NCBI GenBank assembly: GCA_028679485.1
Contig: JAJRBL010000006.1
Location: 1 to 6,558 of the forward strand
From: Methanospirillum sp.
Lineage (GTDB): Archaea; Halobacteriota; Methanomicrobia; Methanomicrobiales; Methanospirillaceae
Direction: 5' to 3'
Length of the DNA stretch: 6,558 nucleotides
Shown here: positions 1-5,875 of the stretch, one piece after another
Layout: the number at the start of each line of letters is the position of its first letter
Position numbering within the stretch: the stretch's first letter is position 1
The notes under the pieces: generated by a model
Told to the model about the DNA's origin: nothing
Database searches by the model: none
The model's input: only the letters and a program-made list of their open reading frames with translations
Position numbers and translations under genes: made by a program

Positions 1-278
1 CAGTCACGACCATCGAGTATGAACCAGGTGTTCTCAAAGATCTCTCAAGGGCGTTGTCAGTATCTGCCCCGTCCGATATCCCGTATGCCCATGACAACCG
101 GTGGGGGGACGGGAACGGACGTTCACATGTGAAGGCCGCCCTCCTCGGTCCATCCCTGACCATACCTGTACGGGAGGGAAGACTGGTAACCGGCACATGG
201 CAGCAGATTGTTATCCTTGAACTGGATACGAGGCCGCGGCATGACCGGAGGGCTGTGGTAACGATTATGGGAGAATAG
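1..278 (+). CDS. yjbQ: YjbQ/UPF0047 family protein, C-terminal part
   Basis: The open frame enters from the left edge (first full codon at 3) and stops at TAG 276-278, leaving 91 residues of a family whose members are usually about 130-140 residues. The N-terminal third is therefore outside the window. Recognisable family blocks are EYEPG near the start, YAHDNRWGDGNGRSH, LLGPSLT and GTWQQIV, followed by the usual basic NRPR-like segment (here DTRPRHDRR) and a terminal hydrophobic strand ending in GE. The histidines in the YAH and SH motifs correspond to the conserved polar cluster of the family. YjbQ-type proteins have been linked to a secondary thiamine-phosphate synthase activity, but the physiological role is not settled. 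A TTG at 54 lies in the same frame, but the family similarity continues upstream of it, so it is not the start. No truncation is visible within the part seen. Confidence 0.9.
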   Translation, partial: VTTIEYEPGVLKDLSRALSVSAPSDIPYAHDNRWGDGNGRSHVKAALLGPSLTIPVREGRLVTGTWQQIVILELDTRPRHDRRAVVTIMGE

Positions 279-296
279 TCATCAGGGGGTAACCTG

Positions 297-318
297 TGGA
301 CAAACAAGTCCAAAAAAA
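297..318 (-). terminator. T7 run with adjoining 5-bp hairpin, end of the UPF0147 transcript
   Basis: On the minus strand a run of seven T (complement of A 312-318) lies 30 bases past the UPF0147 stop codon. Archaeal RNA polymerase terminates on such U-rich runs without needing a hairpin. Immediately beyond it is a short inverted repeat, TGGAC at 297-301 and GTCCA at 308-312 with a six-base loop. The yjbQ and UPF0147 genes converge here (69-bp gap). The plus strand has only a weak TTTT at 323-326. Confidence 0.45.
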
Positions 319-347
319 GTGGTTTTCGTGTATTCAACGATATATCT

Positions 348-611
348 TTAATCGAGGGGTACGGTCTCGAGCTGCGAGACCAGTTCCCAGACCCGGGTGC
401 GTGCATGAACCGGCATGTTCGGGTCGCTGCTGATCTCATCAATCTTTGATATTGCTTCTGCTGCACGAAGACCGAGTTCACGGTCCTGGTTCTGAAGGAT
501 GGTACGGGTCTCATCTGCTACGCGGCGGATGTTTCTGGGTATCATCCCATCATCAATTATGGCGGAAAGCATCTGAATACAGATATCTATGGTTTGTTCT
601 GGAGTTGGCAT
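348..611 (-). CDS. UPF0147 family protein (archaeal, function unknown)
   Basis: This is an 87-residue soluble protein, predicted to be almost entirely alpha-helical, with no cysteine cluster, signal peptide or membrane segment. The pattern ([20 protein letters not shown] near the N-terminus, then a middle block [18 protein letters not shown] and a C-terminal [11 protein letters not shown]) matches the archaeal UPF0147 family, which has about this length, so the gene looks complete. Its biochemical role is unknown. The ATG at 609-611 is preceded by GGTGAT (minus strand, 615-620), complementary to the 3' end of archaeal 16S rRNA at three bases' spacing, which supports this start. The gene is monocistronic, diverging from the zinc-ribbon gene at 676 and converging with yjbQ. 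Family assignment is from recognition of sequence style; no function should be inferred from it. Confidence 0.88.
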   Translation of the reverse strand: MPTPEQTIDICIQMLSAIIDDGMIPRNIRRVADETRTILQNQDRELGLRAAEAISKIDEISSDPNMPVHARTRVWELVSQLETVPLD

Positions 612-614
612 ATT

Positions 615-620
615 ATCACC
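615..620 (-). promoter_or_regulatory. Ribosome binding site of the UPF0147 gene
   Basis: GGTGAT on the minus strand ends three bases before the ATG and matches the complement of the archaeal 16S 3' end (AUCACC). It fixes the start codon and implies that this mRNA has a short leader and is not leaderless. Confidence 0.6.
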
Positions 621-634
621 TGCTGGAACCTTCG

Positions 635-642
635 CTTATAAG
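635..642 (+). promoter_or_regulatory. TATA-like element CTTATAAG, probably for the zinc-ribbon gene
   Basis: CTTATAAG is a self-complementary AT-rich octamer. Its centre lies about 37 bases before the ATG at 676, which would place transcription start near 665 by the usual archaeal spacing of about 26 bases and leave a leader of about ten bases. No Shine-Dalgarno match precedes that ATG, which fits a very short leader. Used in reverse, it would start UPF0147 transcription at about 612, after its ribosome binding site, so the plus orientation is favoured. Confidence 0.4.
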
Positions 643-655
643 TACCTCCCGCACT

Positions 656-663
656 CCATAAAA
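656..663 (-). promoter_or_regulatory. TATA-like element TTTTATGG, probably for the UPF0147 gene
   Basis: On the minus strand TTTTATGG is centred about 49 bases before the UPF0147 ATG. The usual archaeal spacing would put transcription start near 633, giving a leader of about 22 bases that contains the GGTGAT ribosome binding site. The element overlaps the expected start region of the divergent gene. Confidence 0.35.
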
Positions 664-675
664 CAGTACTGACCG

Positions 676-1065
676 ATGGCATCCAAACGTGGCCCTGATG
701 AAATTATGGCGGAGTACCTCCTGAAAGGGGGAAAAATGCTCTCGAAAACCTGCCCTGTCTGCCATTCACCGCTTTTTGAGTATAAAGGCGGGACGATATG
801 CGTAGTCTGCAGGGAAGATGAAAAACCCCCTGAAACATCCGGCAATACGGTCACTGCAGGGACGAAACCGGTGAAAAGTCTAAAAACCGCAGCCGCGCCC
901 GGAGGGCTCGAGGATGAATTCACCCTGACACTGGGTGTCCTCCTTACCCAGGCACGCGAGGAGCATGACGGGAACCGGCAACTCCAGCTCATGAATGCGG
1001 TAAAGGCAGGTGCAGAAGCATATGCCCTGCTTCTTTACGGGTACGGCCGCCGGGACAACTCGTAG
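676..1065 (+). CDS. Sjogren's syndrome/scleroderma autoantigen 1 (p27) family zinc-ribbon protein
   Basis: This 129-residue protein begins with a basic segment and DEIMAEYLLKGGKML (residues 8-22), a signature of the archaeal branch of this family. A four-cysteine zinc ribbon follows: C26-P-V-C29 and C42-V-V-C45, with the conserved PLFEYKGGTICVVC around the second pair. Residues 46-75 are a probable flexible linker (charged, then T/A/P-rich). Residues 80-122 look like a helical bundle segment. The molecular function of archaeal members is not established; a role in nucleic-acid or protein binding is only an inference from the zinc ribbon. The start is chosen because the family motif begins just after this ATG; no ribosome binding site is visible, consistent with a short leader. 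The 3' end overlaps the convergent hef gene by 31 bases. No frameshift or missing zinc ligand is seen. Confidence 0.87.
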   Translation: MASKRGPDEIMAEYLLKGGKMLSKTCPVCHSPLFEYKGGTICVVCREDEKPPETSGNTVTAGTKPVKSLKTAAAPGGLEDEFTLTLGVLLTQAREEHDGNRQLQLMNAVKAGAEAYALLLYGYGRRDNS

Positions 1066-3284
1066 ATCCGTTCTGCCTTGATGGATCCGATCCCGGGTAC
1101 TTCCTGGAGTTCTTTTTTTTCTGCGTTCAGCACTGCCTGGACCGAACCGAAGGCGGTGAGAAGAGCCCGTGCATACTTCGGGCCGAGATCCGGGATAGCA
1201 CAGAGTATTGCCTCCTGGGCAGATGCCAGGTCTTCGTATGACGCTTTCCGGTCCGGACTGCCCTGGTATCCCGACTCTTCCTCCCTCCGGGCAAGAACCA
1301 TGAGGAGATCCGCGGTTTCTGCGGGCGAAGCAGTCTGGAATATGGATACCCCCAGCGAGATGGATATTGCCGCAAGTGCTCCCCTGATGGCATTCGGGTG
1401 GATGTCACGCTGGGAGTAGAGATTATCTCCTTCGATTACCAGCACCGGTTTCTGGCATGCCCGCGACATCTCGCGGATCTGGTCGAGGAGGTTTCTATCG
1501 ACAAGGCTGTCGACAAAATCGCGTGAGGTTTTCCGTTCAACAAGTATCCGGTCTCCTACCTGGTAATCGCCCTGAAGAAGGCGTTTGATCCTGATGATTG
1601 CTCCTGATGAGGAGAGGCATTCGGCAACCTTCGATACCAGTTCGCGATCGTCAACCATGACATGAGGTCCTGAAAAGACAGCCTCCTGGTTCTGCCTGGC
1701 TTTCAGGAGTTCCTCCCTGTCAATTGGGAGGGCTGTCTGTATCGCTTTTCGTTCGTACTTCCCGATACCCTTCATCTCCCGGGCCATTGCCTTCTCCTTG
1801 TTTCGTGATACGAACTGGAAGGTCTCATCTGATGTCTTCCTGGTCACGAGAACGATGATCCTCCCGGTTCCATGGCGACCGGTCCGGCCTTTCCGCTGGA
1901 TGCTCCGGATCTCTGATGGAACCGGTTCGTAGAAGATCACCACGTCGGTCGAGGGGATATCAAGCCCCTCTTCTCCCACGGAAGTTGCGACGAGAACCCT
2001 GAATTCTCCCTCCCTGAACCTCGTGATGGTTGCTATCTGCCTCTTCTGTGACAGTCCCTTCTCCTGGTCTTTTGTTGCCTGGCCTACGAACCGTTCTGCC
2101 GTAATTCCCCTGCCCGTGAGGAGATCCACGATCATCTTCACCGTATCCCGGTAGGTTGCGAAGATGATGATCCGCGAATCAGGACTCTCCGTAAGGATTG
2201 ACTGGACGAGGTCCGGGAGAAGGAGGAGTTTCGGGTGGCATTCCTCATCCCATCCGTTGGAACGTTCGATGAGCCTGGCAAACCGTGGATCTGCTGCGAT
2301 GCGTTTTGATGCCTTGGATCCTCCCGGCGAGTCCCCTTCCCCGAGAAGTTTTTGCAGGTATCCTTTCAGCACCATGCATCCCTGGGACTCCGCAAGGGTA
2401 ATGGCATGTTTCAGCTTCATCAGCTCGGCATGGATACTTGCGGCCGCAAATCCTGATGCATCACGTTCCGCTATCTTCTGCTGGATTATTCCTGAAAGTT
2501 CCTGGAGCGCCTTCATAGAGAGCGAAGACTGGTCAGGTACCGGAAACCCTGCCTGCCTGAGCTGGGACAGCCGGTCATTGACGAGACCTTTCAAATCTTC
2601 CAGGGCTGATTTCAGTGCGTCAGGCAGATCGACATGAAAGATCTCGATTTCCCGGTCATGGACATAGGGCTTTACATCGGCATCTGTCTCGGTCCTGGTC
2701 TCAACGGTTTTGATATACAGGTTGTCCACGATGTCTGCTATCTTCTCCCGGTTTCCTCCCGGTGAAGCAGTCATACCGAGGATGAGCGGGTCTGCTGCCG
2801 TCTCCATGTACCTTGAGGCGAGAAAGACGTAGGCATAATTCCCGACGGCACGGTGTGCCTCATCGATGATGAGGAGGGAGACATCCCTGAGATCGTACCT
2901 TCCGGCAATGATATCGTTCTTGATAACCTGGGGCGTTGCCAGGATAACCGATGCTGCCATCCATTCCCCAGTTCTCTTCTGGGGAGAGGCCTCTCCGGTG
3001 AATATCGCAAACTTTCCCTCGTCCTGGCCGGGAATTGAGAGGTTGTTTCTGAAATAACGCAGATGCTGCTCGGTAAGAGGTTTTGTCGGGGCAAGCATCA
3101 GGATCCGGCCACCGTTCTGGTACAGGCGTGATGCCGCGACGATAAGTGCGATGGCAGTCTTTCCAAGGCCCGTGGGGATAACTACCAGGGTATTTCCCTC
3201 AAGGGCATGCATGGAGATGGAGAACTGGTAGGCACGTTTCTCCATCGTTTCAGGGACAACGTAGGGATGGCTGATATATTCCAT
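1035..3284 (-). CDS. hef: Hef: archaeal fork-structure helicase/nuclease (FANCM and XPF relative)
   Basis: This 749-residue protein has the full Hef architecture. The N-terminal SF2 helicase shows PTGLGKT (37-43), APTKPL (65-70), TPQV (117-120), DEAH (141-144) and TASPG (172-176). A helical insertion follows (about 180-345), then the second RecA-like domain with IIFATYRDT (373-381), VATSVGEEGLDIP (432-444) and QRKGRTGR (463-470). The C-terminal half is an XPF-type nuclease with VDDREL (544-549), GDY (572-574) and the catalytic VERKTSRDF (582-590). It ends in tandem helix-hairpin-helix motifs (about 697-713 and 729-743, LGPKYA and GIGSIKA). Family knowledge: Hef unwinds and cleaves stalled forks and branched DNA and acts in archaeal homologous recombination and fork restart, usually as a homodimer. 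All catalytic residues are present and the length is normal. It starts by a TGATG overlap with glyS and has no clear ribosome binding site, implying translational coupling. Its 3' end overlaps the zinc-ribbon gene. Confidence 0.97.
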   Translation of the reverse strand: MEYISHPYVVPETMEKRAYQFSISMHALEGNTLVVIPTGLGKTAIALIVAASRLYQNGGRILMLAPTKPLTEQHLRYFRNNLSIPGQDEGKFAIFTGEASPQKRTGEWMAASVILATPQVIKNDIIAGRYDLRDVSLLIIDEAHRAVGNYAYVFLASRYMETAADPLILGMTASPGGNREKIADIVDNLYIKTVETRTETDADVKPYVHDREIEIFHVDLPDALKSALEDLKGLVNDRLSQLRQAGFPVPDQSSLSMKALQELSGIIQQKIAERDASGFAAASIHAELMKLKHAITLAESQGCMVLKGYLQKLLGEGDSPGGSKASKRIAADPRFARLIERSNGWDEECHPKLLLLPDLVQSILTESPDSRIIIFATYRDTVKMIVDLLTGRGITAERFVGQATKDQEKGLSQKRQIATITRFREGEFRVLVATSVGEEGLDIPSTDVVIFYEPVPSEIRSIQRKGRTGRHGTGRIIVLVTRKTSDETFQFVSRNKEKAMAREMKGIGKYERKAIQTALPIDREELLKARQNQEAVFSGPHVMVDDRELVSKVAECLSSSGAIIRIKRLLQGDYQVGDRILVERKTSRDFVDSLVDRNLLDQIREMSRACQKPVLVIEGDNLYSQRDIHPNAIRGALAAISISLGVSIFQTASPAETADLLMVLARREEESGYQGSPDRKASYEDLASAQEAILCAIPDLGPKYARALLTAFGSVQAVLNAEKKELQEVPGIGSIKAERIYELSRRPYP
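1113..1120 (+). terminator. T8 run downstream of the zinc-ribbon gene, inside hef
   Basis: Eight consecutive T on the plus strand lie 48 bases past the stop codon at 1063-1065 and are preceded by a C/T-rich segment. This is a typical archaeal oligo-T terminator and the first strong one after the gene. On the opposite strand the same bases are part of the lysine codons of the KKE segment (residues 723-725) of Hef, so the signal sits in coding DNA. Confidence 0.45.
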
Positions 3285-5002
3285 CAGTTCAGTGAAGAGA
3301 ATGCAACCTTGCCCCTGATAAGGGCTGGTATCAGGTCGGCCAGTTGATCTTTTCGAACCCGTACCTGTTTCATGCTGTCGCGGTCACGGAGGGTAACCGT
3401 CTCGTTTTCCGGTGTGTCGTAATCCACGGTTATCGCAAACGGGGTACCTATCTCGTCCTGTCTCCGGTACCTTCTGCCAATGGCCCCCGAATCATCGTAT
3501 TCTGCAAGTATTCCCTGGTTTTGGAGTTCCCGGGTAATCGAGCCTGCGATGGTATCAAGACCATCACGGGCCATGAGGGGGAATACCGCAACCTGTATCG
3601 GGGAGATCCGTGCCGGGAACCGCATAACCTTCCTTACCTCTCCCTCTACTTCATCTTCATGGTAGGAATGCTCCAGGACTGCATAGATCATCCTGTCTAT
3701 CCCGTAACTCGGTTCGATGACATGGGGCCTGATATCCTCTCCCCTTACGTCCACCTCCTCTTCCCTGACTTCATAGAGATCGGCCGGGACAAATATCTCC
3801 TCGCCGTCTATCGTGACCGTTGCCCCGTCCTTTCCCGGGGTTGTCTCCTGGAGGGCGTCTGATATTGCCTTTGCTTTTCCCCGGTATTTCGGGCCGAGAA
3901 CGCCCATGTTCGCGTTGATAATCCGCCGCTTCTCTCTCCGTGGCGTCTCGTACTGGAGGTATACGGTAAAGGAATCCCCGCTCTGGTCGGCGTGGGCACG
4001 AAGATCGTAGTCTGTCCGGTCGGCGATACCGACCGTCTCAACCCAGCCGAACCGTTCTGAGAAGATCTCGGCATCCCAGCAGTCCTCGGCATAGTGAGCC
4101 CGCTCATCAGGGAGGTGCTGGCGGAACCTGAGTTTTTGAGGGTTAACCCCGGCAGTCACGAGGAGTTCATGGGTCAGGGCAAGATAGTATGCCACGTATT
4201 CATTGGCGATGACTTTTTTTGAGACGGCATCTGCCATGGTATACGTTTTTGCCTCCACTTCCGCCAGTTGTTGTTCGGAAGAGAGGAGCGGGAAGGCATA
4301 CTCCGCGTACCGCCTGAAATTCGGATGTTCCTTCTCTTCAGGATGAACGAATATCTCGGCTTCTGCCTGGGTAAACTCACGGAGACGGATCATGCCCTGT
4401 CTTGGGGATATCTCGTTACGGTAGGATTTGCCTATCTGAACGGTCCCGAAGGGTAATTTGTCACGGTAGAACCTGAGCAGTCTTCCGAAGTCAACGAATA
4501 TTCCCTGGGCTGTCTCAGGTCGGAGGTAACCCTTTCGCTGCGATCCGGGCCCGATATTTGTCTGGAACATGAGGTTGAAACTGAATACCTCCACGGTTCC
4601 CAGTTTTTTCCCGCAGGCAGGACAGGGGAGGGTGCATATCGATCTCGCAAGATCTTCGCAGGAGAGGGTGGCTGCATTTTTGACCTGGTGTGCTTCTGCC
4701 ACGTGATCTGCCCTGAGGTATTCGCTGCATGCCGGACACTGGCACATCTTGTCTGAAAAACCCTTGACATGCCCGGATGCGATATACATGGCCTCCTGTC
4801 CGATGGTGGGGCATTCAATCTCGTAATAACCCTCTGATATTACGTAAAACTGGCGCCAGAGGTCTTCGATACGGCGTTTGACAAGAGTTCCGAGAGGGCC
4901 GTAATCAATAAACCCTGCGACTGAACCGTAACATTCTGTTGTTGGCCAGACAAACCCTCTGCGTCTTGCCAGATCCATCACATTATCAAAGACATCGCTC
5001 AT
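3284..5002 (-). CDS. glyS: Glycyl-tRNA synthetase, archaeal/eukaryotic-type class II
   Basis: This 572-residue enzyme charges tRNA-Gly with glycine in the cytoplasm, using ATP. It is the single-chain class II form that works as a homodimer, not the bacterial alpha2-beta2 form. Visible features in order: the N-terminal core with YGPLG (34-38); ASGHVKGFSD (75-84); a zinc-knuckle insertion with C89/C92 and C127/C130 (C87 adjacent); RPETAQGIF (161-169); motif 2, YRNEISPRQGMIRLREF (194-210), with its ATP-binding arginines; motif 3, EPSYGIDRMIYA (430-441); and a C-terminal anticodon-binding domain from about 466 (SPIQVAVFPL) to the end. Length is normal for archaeal members and nothing is missing. 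The ATG at 5000-5002 is supported by GTGATCC three bases upstream. It is the first long gene of a two-gene unit with hef; a short ORF may precede it. Confidence 0.97.
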   Translation of the reverse strand: MSDVFDNVMDLARRRGFVWPTTECYGSVAGFIDYGPLGTLVKRRIEDLWRQFYVISEGYYEIECPTIGQEAMYIASGHVKGFSDKMCQCPACSEYLRADHVAEAHQVKNAATLSCEDLARSICTLPCPACGKKLGTVEVFSFNLMFQTNIGPGSQRKGYLRPETAQGIFVDFGRLLRFYRDKLPFGTVQIGKSYRNEISPRQGMIRLREFTQAEAEIFVHPEEKEHPNFRRYAEYAFPLLSSEQQLAEVEAKTYTMADAVSKKVIANEYVAYYLALTHELLVTAGVNPQKLRFRQHLPDERAHYAEDCWDAEIFSERFGWVETVGIADRTDYDLRAHADQSGDSFTVYLQYETPRREKRRIINANMGVLGPKYRGKAKAISDALQETTPGKDGATVTIDGEEIFVPADLYEVREEEVDVRGEDIRPHVIEPSYGIDRMIYAVLEHSYHEDEVEGEVRKVMRFPARISPIQVAVFPLMARDGLDTIAGSITRELQNQGILAEYDDSGAIGRRYRRQDEIGTPFAITVDYDTPENETVTLRDRDSMKQVRVRKDQLADLIPALIRGKVAFSSLN

Positions 5003-5005
5003 CTG

Positions 5006-5012
5006 GGATCAC
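5006..5012 (-). promoter_or_regulatory. Ribosome binding site of glyS
   Basis: GTGATCC on the minus strand is complementary to the GGAUCAC portion of the archaeal 16S 3' end and ends three bases before the glyS ATG. The TGA stop of the possible leader ORF (5009-5011) lies inside this element. Confidence 0.55.
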
Positions 5013-5134
5013 AAACCGGGTAACATGTCGCTCTCCCGGAGGATGAATATTCCCTTCTGGTTCTGCCCTCCCTCGGTCCGGGCAACGAGGAGAAGATAAA
5101 GGAAACCCTGCCCTGAGAGGGATCGCCTCTGCAC
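5009..5134 (-). CDS. Possible 41-residue leader ORF upstream of glyS
   Basis: On the minus strand an open frame from GTG (5132-5134) to TGA (5009-5011) encodes 41 residues beginning VQRRSLSGQGFLYLLLVART and ending SDMLPGL. I do not recognise a family. Points in favour: the frame fills the predicted glyS leader almost exactly; the GTG lies about three bases from the transcription start expected from the TATA-like element at 5157-5170, so it could be translated leaderless; and its stop lies within the glyS ribosome binding site, six bases before the glyS ATG. Six of 41 residues are glycine, which is interesting upstream of glyS but may be chance. Points against: no ribosome binding site, a non-ATG start, and a length that arises easily by chance at this GC content. 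The frame is open upstream to a TAA near 5179-5181. Confidence 0.25.
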   Translation of the reverse strand: MQRRSLSGQGFLYLLLVARTEGGQNQKGIFILRESDMLPGL

Positions 5135-5156
5135 TATTTTCGCGGCTTTGGCACGA

Positions 5157-5170
5157 GCATATAATAAATG
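5157..5170 (-). promoter_or_regulatory. TATA-like element, candidate promoter for glyS-hef
   Basis: The minus strand reads CATTTATTATATGC here, the best AT-rich box upstream of glyS in otherwise GC-rich leader DNA. The usual spacing would start transcription near 5137, giving a leader of about 135 bases before the glyS ATG. A weaker alternative is GAATATTC at 5046-5053, which would give a leader of about 20 bases. Confidence 0.35.
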
Positions 5171-5200
5171 ACGTTCTTAATGCATGAAAAATCCAACAAA

Positions 5201-5215
5201 CTTAAATAATTTAAG
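5201..5215 (+). promoter_or_regulatory. Perfect 15-bp AT palindrome, TATA region of the HTH gene
   Basis: CTTAAAT-A-ATTTAAG is a perfect inverted repeat with a single central base. Centred 47 bases before the HTH gene's ATG, it fits a TATA box with a start near 5234 and a leader of about 20 bases containing GTGATT. Its symmetry could also let it act in both directions or as a dimeric regulator site. Confidence 0.5.
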
Positions 5216-5235
5216 CGGTATCTATATCGGTATCT
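5216..5235 (+). repeat. Tandem 8-bp direct repeat CGGTATCT, 12-bp spacing
   Basis: CGGTATCT occurs at 5216-5223 and again at 5228-5235, separated by ATAT. The pair lies directly between the palindromic TATA region and the predicted transcription start of the HTH gene, a position where a bound protein would block transcription. No known operator is recognised. Confidence 0.4.
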
Positions 5236-5244
5236 GGAATGTGT

Positions 5245-5250
5245 GTGATT
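5245..5250 (+). promoter_or_regulatory. Ribosome binding site of the HTH gene, within a small hairpin
   Basis: GTGATT ends four bases before the ATG at 5255 and matches the GAUCAC part of the 16S 3' end except for one base. It is partly inside a 5-bp inverted repeat, GGAAT 5236-5240 and ATTCC 5248-5252, with the loop GTGTGTG. Confidence 0.45.
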
Positions 5251-5254
5251 CCTC

Positions 5255-5866
5255 ATGCCTGAAGAGATTGCGAAGAAAGAGCAGTTATTGCAACTGTTCG
5301 CAAATATGACTGGCAACACCAAGATTGTGGAGCCAATGAAGAAGATCCACGGGACCCTGCGTGATAGCGATGCGGTTGAGCGTGAGATCGCGCTTATTAT
5401 GCGGGAACTGCTGGATCAGGGGTTTTTCAAGACCAAGCTGAGACCTATCCAGTTGGCCAAGCTGATCTGTGCGTATTATGGCGGCAAGAACGACACCGAG
5501 ATTGCACGGGAACTCGGTGATGAAAAACTCTCCAAGACGGTTGCACGTGCCCGCGTACGGATGAAACTGTTCCGCGAACTAGACTTCAAGATGCCCTTTG
5601 ACCGAAACCAGATGGAGATCCTGCTGGTATCAGGGAAGACCATGAAGGAGATCAGCGAAGAACTGGGGATCAGCCCCTCGACGCTGCGTGAATACCGCCA
5701 TGTTCTCGAGGCCATGGTTGACCGGGATATGGATATGTATCTTGAACGCATCCGCGATGTCATGGAAGACCGTGATCTTACCGAAAGCATGACCACCTCT
5801 GCAACAAAGGATGCATTTGGTGAGTCTATCGATATCACCGAGGCAGAACTGATCGATATCACCTGA
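5255..5866 (+). CDS. Archaeal tandem helix-turn-helix protein, probable DNA-binding regulator
   Basis: This 203-residue soluble protein has a charged helical N-terminus (1-58), then two helix-turn-helix-like units. The first spans about 65-106 with YYGGKNDTEIARELG; the second spans about 117-152 with SGKTMKEISEELGISPSTLREYRHV, resembling the DNA-binding unit of sigma-region-4/response-regulator type proteins. The two share a GKxxxEIxxELG core 50 residues apart, suggesting internal duplication. After residue 153 come a charged helix and an acidic tail ending SIDITEAELIDIT. The layout recalls the haloarchaeal protein annotated as conditioned medium-induced protein 4, from memory only; its function is not established. 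There is no sensor, kinase-acceptor or ligand domain, so the signal is unknown. The ATG is supported by GTGATT and by a well-placed TATA region. It lies nine bases before the hydrolase gene, so co-transcription is likely. Confidence 0.8.
   Translation: MPEEIAKKEQLLQLFANMTGNTKIVEPMKKIHGTLRDSDAVEREIALIMRELLDQGFFKTKLRPIQLAKLICAYYGGKNDTEIARELGDEKLSKTVARARVRMKLFRELDFKMPFDRNQMEILLVSGKTMKEISEELGISPSTLREYRHVLEAMVDRDMDMYLERIRDVMEDRDLTESMTTSATKDAFGESIDITEAELIDIT
5828..5863 (+). repeat. 12-bp direct repeat in the HTH gene tail
   Basis: ATCGATATCACC occurs at 5828-5839 and again at 5852-5863, in the same reading frame, each encoding I-D-I-T. The second copy abuts the stop codon. It is probably a small coding duplication in the acidic C-terminal tail. 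Confidence 0.5.
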
Positions 5867-5875
5867 ATCATTTTT

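Noticed and set aside
297..312. Hairpin TGGAC/GTCCA as an intrinsic terminator of yjbQ
   Set aside because: The stem is only five pairs and is followed on the plus strand by A residues, not T; the T-run works for the opposite strand.
636..992. 118-codon minus-strand frame antisense to the zinc-ribbon gene
   Set aside because: The opposite strand encodes a clear four-cysteine zinc ribbon with family motifs; this frame is Ser/Pro-rich shadow sequence.
2164..2637. 157-codon plus-strand open frame antisense to hef
   Set aside because: It lies fully inside the helicase-domain coding sequence of Hef, its translation is Ser/Arg/Trp-rich with no family resemblance, and it has no promoter or ribosome binding site; it is a shadow of the real gene.
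3344..3862. 172-codon plus-strand open frame antisense to glyS
   Set aside because: It overlaps the unmistakable anticodon-binding and motif 3 region of glycyl-tRNA synthetase, and its translation resembles no known protein.
5016..5140. Possible structured RNA or riboswitch in the glyS leader
   Set aside because: Short GC-rich inverted segments exist, but no recognisable riboswitch core, T-box feature or long stem could be assembled by eye; a covariance search would be needed.
5134..5322. 62-codon minus-strand frame crossing the divergent promoter
   Set aside because: It runs through the AT-rich promoter elements and into the HTH gene start, and its translation (repeated Tyr-Arg from the TATC-rich DNA) looks non-coding.
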